Origin: JBAXGE01 sp044344145
GTDB lineage: Bacteria > Planctomycetota > Phycisphaerae > WQYP01
Reading direction: 5' to 3'
NCBI GenBank assembly: GCA_044344145.1
Contig: JBIJDM010000122.1
Span: 1 to 8,341 of the forward strand
Length of the DNA: 8,341 bases
Below the pieces are notes generated by a model that saw only the letters and a list, made by a program, of their open reading frames with translations, did no database searches and was not told where the DNA came from. Positions 6,078 to 8,341 of the stretch are shown in pieces; the stretch's first letter is position 1, and the number at the start of each line of letters is the position of its first letter. The position numbers and the translations under genes are program-made.

Positions 6078-6536
6078 TTAGGACGCGGGCTGGGTTTGTG
6101 TGGTATTAACAGGGACGGGCAGCAGGCAGGCTTGGGCATAGTTACGGATATCTTGATCCGGGTCATTGATGAGCACTTCCGCGATGCGCCGGGCATGGGT
6201 GGGCTGCATATAGATCAATGTATCTGCCAAGCAACGACGGACGGAGAGTTTGGGATGATGGGCCGCGCGAACTAATATGTCAACCACCAGCGGGTCACTA
6301 CTAGTACATAAGCCGAAAATCGCGGCGCATACCTCAGAGTCCCATATCTGGGTCAGACGACGTTCAATTTCAGAATAGTTTTTATCCTCGGCCAGTTTGT
6401 GATACTGGCCCATACAGCGATAGTATAAGTATGAAGACAAGACACTATTTTTAGCCAAAGCCATATATAGGATGGTCAACGCGCCAAGCAACAGAAGTAT
6501 CGTCACAAGCTTTTTACGGGTAGAAAAGTGGGGCAT
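6078..6536 (-). CDS. Small membrane-anchored protein with HEAT-like repeats
   Basis: A 152-residue protein without a recognised family name. AGGAG (minus strand, 6544-6548) lies 7 bases before the ATG. A basic start (RKK) precedes one hydrophobic helix at about 9-27 (LLLLGALTILYMALA), an uncleaved anchor with the rest probably outside the cytoplasm. Residues about 81-137 look like two HEAT-type helical hairpins: DPLVVDILVRAAHHPKLSVRRCLADTL and HARRIAEVLINDPDQDIRNYAQACL share the 'D/P..xVR..A' pattern. The tail is Pro/Thr-rich. HEAT hairpins usually bind proteins. It lies 36 bp downstream of the polytopic membrane gene on the same strand, so the two are probably co-transcribed. More AT-rich than its neighbour. 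Confidence 0.7.
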   Translation of the reverse strand: MPHFSTRKKLVTILLLLGALTILYMALAKNSVLSSYLYYRCMGQYHKLAEDKNYSEIERRLTQIWDSEVCAAIFGLCTSSDPLVVDILVRAAHHPKLSVRRCLADTLIYMQPTHARRIAEVLINDPDQDIRNYAQACLLPVPVNTTQTQPAS

Positions 6537-6572
6537 GGATTTACTCCTGTTGGTGGTGTAACGCTCAGTGCG

Positions 6573-8138
6573 CTACTTTACTACAGGCATCCAGATGGTG
6601 AATTGGCGGTTGGACCAGACGGGGGTGTAGTGGGCGCGTAGGTCGGCGAGGTTGGGCCAGTTCCAGGCTTCCTGCCGGGGGTCGTAGATGGTGTAGGTGA
6701 CCACGCAGGGGGCGGATTGGATTTGGGTGCGGAGGCGCGTGAGGTCGGCAGGGAGTAGGAGTTCGGGGCTGAGGAACCAGACTTGCGGGGTTTGTACGTT
6801 GGGCAACATACGTTCCAAAATGCCGTTGGTGAGCCAGAGTGTGCCGGGCGGGGTGCGGGCTTGGATTTCCTGCAGTTCGGTTTGCATGTCCTGATAAATC
6901 CAGAGTTGTCCGGCAGACGCGACGCGGGGTTTGTACTGCCAGGCATCGTTAATACTGGCCAGCCAAGCGAATTGGCCGATGAGGGCGAGGAGAGTCAGCA
7001 GCCAGATGGGCCAGGTTTTATGCCAGATCAACAGGGTGGCGATACTGACCAACCCCAAGGCCCAGGAGTAATAAATCCATGATCCGGGCCAAGCGTAGAG
7101 CAGGAAAATAAAGGCGAAATGCACCCCAACGGCGAGGAGCCAGAGGCGACCTGCCGGGGTATTGCGCCAGAGGGCGGGGCGATGCAGGAGTGCGGTCAGC
7201 AGCCCCACCGTACAAAGCAGCCACCAGGCGGCGGGGCTGAAGAGGTAGTAGGAAACGTAGTCCGAGAAACTGGCCAACTGGGGCAGCCAGAAGGCGCGGC
7301 CAGCGCGGAAGAAGCCGAAGTCCATGGCCTGATAGCTGCGTCCGCCGGTCAGGGGTAAGAGTGATTGGAGCGTCACGGTCAGGCCGAAACATAGGGCGAG
7401 TAAGGCGACCCCCAGCCCCCCCACGATCAGGCTGGGCGCGAGCAAACTGAGCAGGCGGCCGGTACGATACCAGCCGTCCGCGCGATAATGCCAGAACCAG
7501 ACGACCACGAGCAGCGCGCCCAGCAGATAGGCCATGGAAGGCTTGAGAAAAATGGTCAGCGTGCACAGGGCCAGAGCCCAGCCGAAGCGTTGCCGGAGTG
7601 CGAGGGATATGGCGGTGGTCAGCAAGGCGGCTTCGTAGACGTGCATGTAGGTGAGGTAATTGGGCAGAATCCACAGCGGCCAGGAGACAAAAACCAGCAG
7701 CCACAAGCTGCGGGTCATGGGCAGATAGGTGAGGATGGACCAGACGGCCGCGACCAACGCGAGTTGGCCGGCGAGCATCAATAGCCAATGGCCCCAGGGG
7801 CTGTAATCCATGAGTGGTAAGACGGCGCCGCCGAGGAGCAAGCTGCCCAATCCGTAGGAATAGCCGAAGTCGCGGGTGGGAATCCACCCCTGCTGCCAAT
7901 AGATCTGGTTGGCTTTGACGATGGCGCCCTGATCGTAGAGGCCGAAGAGTTTGAAGTCCTGACTTTGCGGGAGATAAACCAGCGCCAGCAGCAGGCAGAA
8001 CCCAAGCATTAATAGTAGCATGCGCCGCTGCGGACAGCGCGGAATAATACGCAGCGCGTAGCCGCATGACCCCTCGGTTCGGCAGGAGCCGGACGGGGCT
8101 GCAGGGGCGGAAATATTCTCGGCGGATTTTGCTTCCAT
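6573..8138 (-). CDS. Polytopic membrane protein, GT-C glycosyltransferase-like
   Basis: A 521-residue integral membrane protein from the ATG at 8138; a TTG one codon upstream (8141) is also possible. About 11-12 hydrophobic helices run between residues 40 and 396, followed by a soluble C-terminal domain of about 125 residues. The first extracytoplasmic loop has LYDQGAIVKANQIYWQQGWIPTRDFGY with Asp69, the usual place of the acidic catalytic residue in GT-C enzymes that use lipid-phosphate sugars. IFLKPSMAYLLGALL (about 196-210) resembles 'K-P' segments of such families. Together these suggest a transferase for cell-envelope or protein glycosylation, but no named family is matched with certainty. 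The N-terminal 39 residues, with three cysteines and no clear ribosome site, are odd; an internal Met at residue 40 is an alternative start. The gene overlaps the stop of a short upstream ORF (TGATG). Confidence 0.6.
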   Translation of the reverse strand: MEAKSAENISAPAAPSGSCRTEGSCGYALRIIPRCPQRRMLLLMLGFCLLLALVYLPQSQDFKLFGLYDQGAIVKANQIYWQQGWIPTRDFGYSYGLGSLLLGGAVLPLMDYSPWGHWLLMLAGQLALVAAVWSILTYLPMTRSLWLLVFVSWPLWILPNYLTYMHVYEAALLTTAISLALRQRFGWALALCTLTIFLKPSMAYLLGALLVVVWFWHYRADGWYRTGRLLSLLAPSLIVGGLGVALLALCFGLTVTLQSLLPLTGGRSYQAMDFGFFRAGRAFWLPQLASFSDYVSYYLFSPAAWWLLCTVGLLTALLHRPALWRNTPAGRLWLLAVGVHFAFIFLLYAWPGSWIYYSWALGLVSIATLLIWHKTWPIWLLTLLALIGQFAWLASINDAWQYKPRVASAGQLWIYQDMQTELQEIQARTPPGTLWLTNGILERMLPNVQTPQVWFLSPELLLPADLTRLRTQIQSAPCVVTYTIYDPRQEAWNWPNLADLRAHYTPVWSNRQFTIWMPVVK

Positions 8139-8323
8139 CAAGATTCGCGCTGTTTACAATGGGATATAGACAAGTCAATAAGACTGGTTTCAAAAGAGAA
8201 ACCAGAACGATTAAAGAAGGCCGCTGACCCGCTGGACACATATGTAACGGATGGAGCCTGAGGGCTACCACCTAACAACCGCAGCGAAGGTTCACGGCCT
8301 TCTTTATTTTTGCGCAGTGGCAT
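8138..8323 (-). CDS. Possible short upstream ORF (61 aa) coupled to the membrane gene
   Basis: Starts at an ATG at 8323 with AAGGAG (minus strand, 8331-8336) exactly 7 bases upstream, the best initiation signal on this side of the window. It ends in TGATG, sharing one base with the membrane gene's ATG, as coupled genes do. Against it: the protein (starting MPLRKNKEGREPSLRLLGG) resembles nothing I know, and most of it lies across the 95-bp inverted-repeat structure. It may be a leader ORF whose translation controls the next gene, a gene start broken by an insertion, or chance. Confidence 0.3.
   Translation of the reverse strand: MPLRKNKEGREPSLRLLGGSPQAPSVTYVSSGSAAFFNRSGFSFETSLIDLSISHCKQRES
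8184..8205 (-). terminator. Perfect 8-bp hairpin, possible attenuator upstream of the membrane gene
   Basis: CTGGTTTC (8184-8191) and GAAACCAG (8198-8205) pair perfectly around six bases. Read on the minus strand the hairpin is followed by TCTTATT, only moderately T-rich, so termination would be weak. It stands 46 bases upstream of the membrane gene start, a position that would suit an attenuator. Low GC in the stem argues against a strong terminator. Confidence 0.3.
8212..8306. repeat. 95-bp element with 12-bp terminal inverted repeats and inner stems (MITE-like or structured RNA)
   Basis: TAAAGAAGGCCG (8212-8223) is the exact reverse complement of CGGCCTTCTTTA (8295-8306). Inside, GGAGCC-TGAG-GGCTACC (about 8252-8268) forms a compact hairpin with one bulged A. 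CGCTG (8229-8233) can pair with CAGCG (8282-8286). The ends are TA, as expected of small elements moved by Tc1/mariner-IS630-type transposases, which duplicate TA. On the plus strand the right arm runs into TTTATTTTTG, as a terminator would. Mobile element, structured RNA or both are possible. Confidence 0.5.
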
Positions 8324-8341
8324 CGGGGGGCTCCTTGGGTG

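Noticed and set aside
7018..8271. Minus-strand open frame of 417 codons in another frame of the membrane gene
   Set aside because: Its product is Arg/Leu/Pro-rich without membrane helices or motifs. The overlapping frame encodes a coherent polytopic membrane protein.
8212..8306. The inverted-repeat element as a known riboswitch, tRNA-like RNA or integron attC site
   Set aside because: I compared it by eye with conserved cores of TPP, SAM, cobalamin, glycine, fluoride and c-di-GMP riboswitches, tRNA arms and attC core sites, and found no convincing match.
1..8341. CRISPR arrays, tRNA or rRNA genes, transposase or integrase genes, prophage genes
   Set aside because: No regularly spaced repeats, no cloverleaf or rRNA sequence, and no reading frame with transposase, recombinase or phage features were found.

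Overview
The window is moderately GC-rich bacterial DNA carrying mostly complete genes. It includes secreted proteins typical of heterotrophic environmental bacteria: a heparinase/alginate-lyase-like enzyme and an exported WD40 protein. It also has a housekeeping porphobilinogen deaminase gene and a VapBC-type toxin-antitoxin pair. This mix fits the Planctomycetes-Verrucomicrobia-Lentisphaerae group or a similar environmental lineage. That placement is inference from gene style; nothing here is a phylogenetic marker that can be placed by eye.

Layout, left to right. (1) Positions 1-722, minus strand: the N-terminal part of a secreted heparinase II/III-like polysaccharide lyase that runs off the left edge. 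(2) A divergent intergenic region (723-948) with a strong bulged hairpin. (3) A tight plus-strand operon: a Rid-family protein lacking the catalytic arginine of RidA, hemC, and a glyoxalase-II-like metallo-beta-lactamase-fold hydrolase; hemC and the hydrolase overlap by ATGA. (4) An apparent insertion: a more AT-rich orphan gene for a two-helix membrane protein (3164-3550), followed at 3555-3673 by a decayed second copy of the last ~139 bp of the hydrolase gene. (5) A minus-strand exported WD40 beta-propeller gene (3706-5205). (6) A divergent region with a good promoter overlapped by an inverted repeat, driving an RHH-type antitoxin (83 aa) and PIN toxin (138 aa) that overlap by GTGA. (7) Minus-strand genes at the right end: a polytopic membrane protein resembling GT-C glycosyltransferases, then a small membrane-anchored protein with HEAT-like repeats. 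Upstream of them is a structured 200-bp segment with a 12-bp terminal inverted repeat, a second perfect hairpin and a short ORF with an ideal Shine-Dalgarno sequence.

How the genes work together: hemC makes the linear tetrapyrrole precursor hydroxymethylbilane. Its Rid and hydrolase partners may share only transcription, or may deal with reactive metabolites. The toxin-antitoxin pair is self-contained. The GT-C-like and HEAT-like genes are probably co-transcribed (36-bp gap), perhaps for cell-envelope glycan work. No clear new multi-gene system is visible. The two places most worth attention are the orphan gene bounded by the partial gene duplication (2856-3673) and the structured leader or mobile element at 8184-8341.
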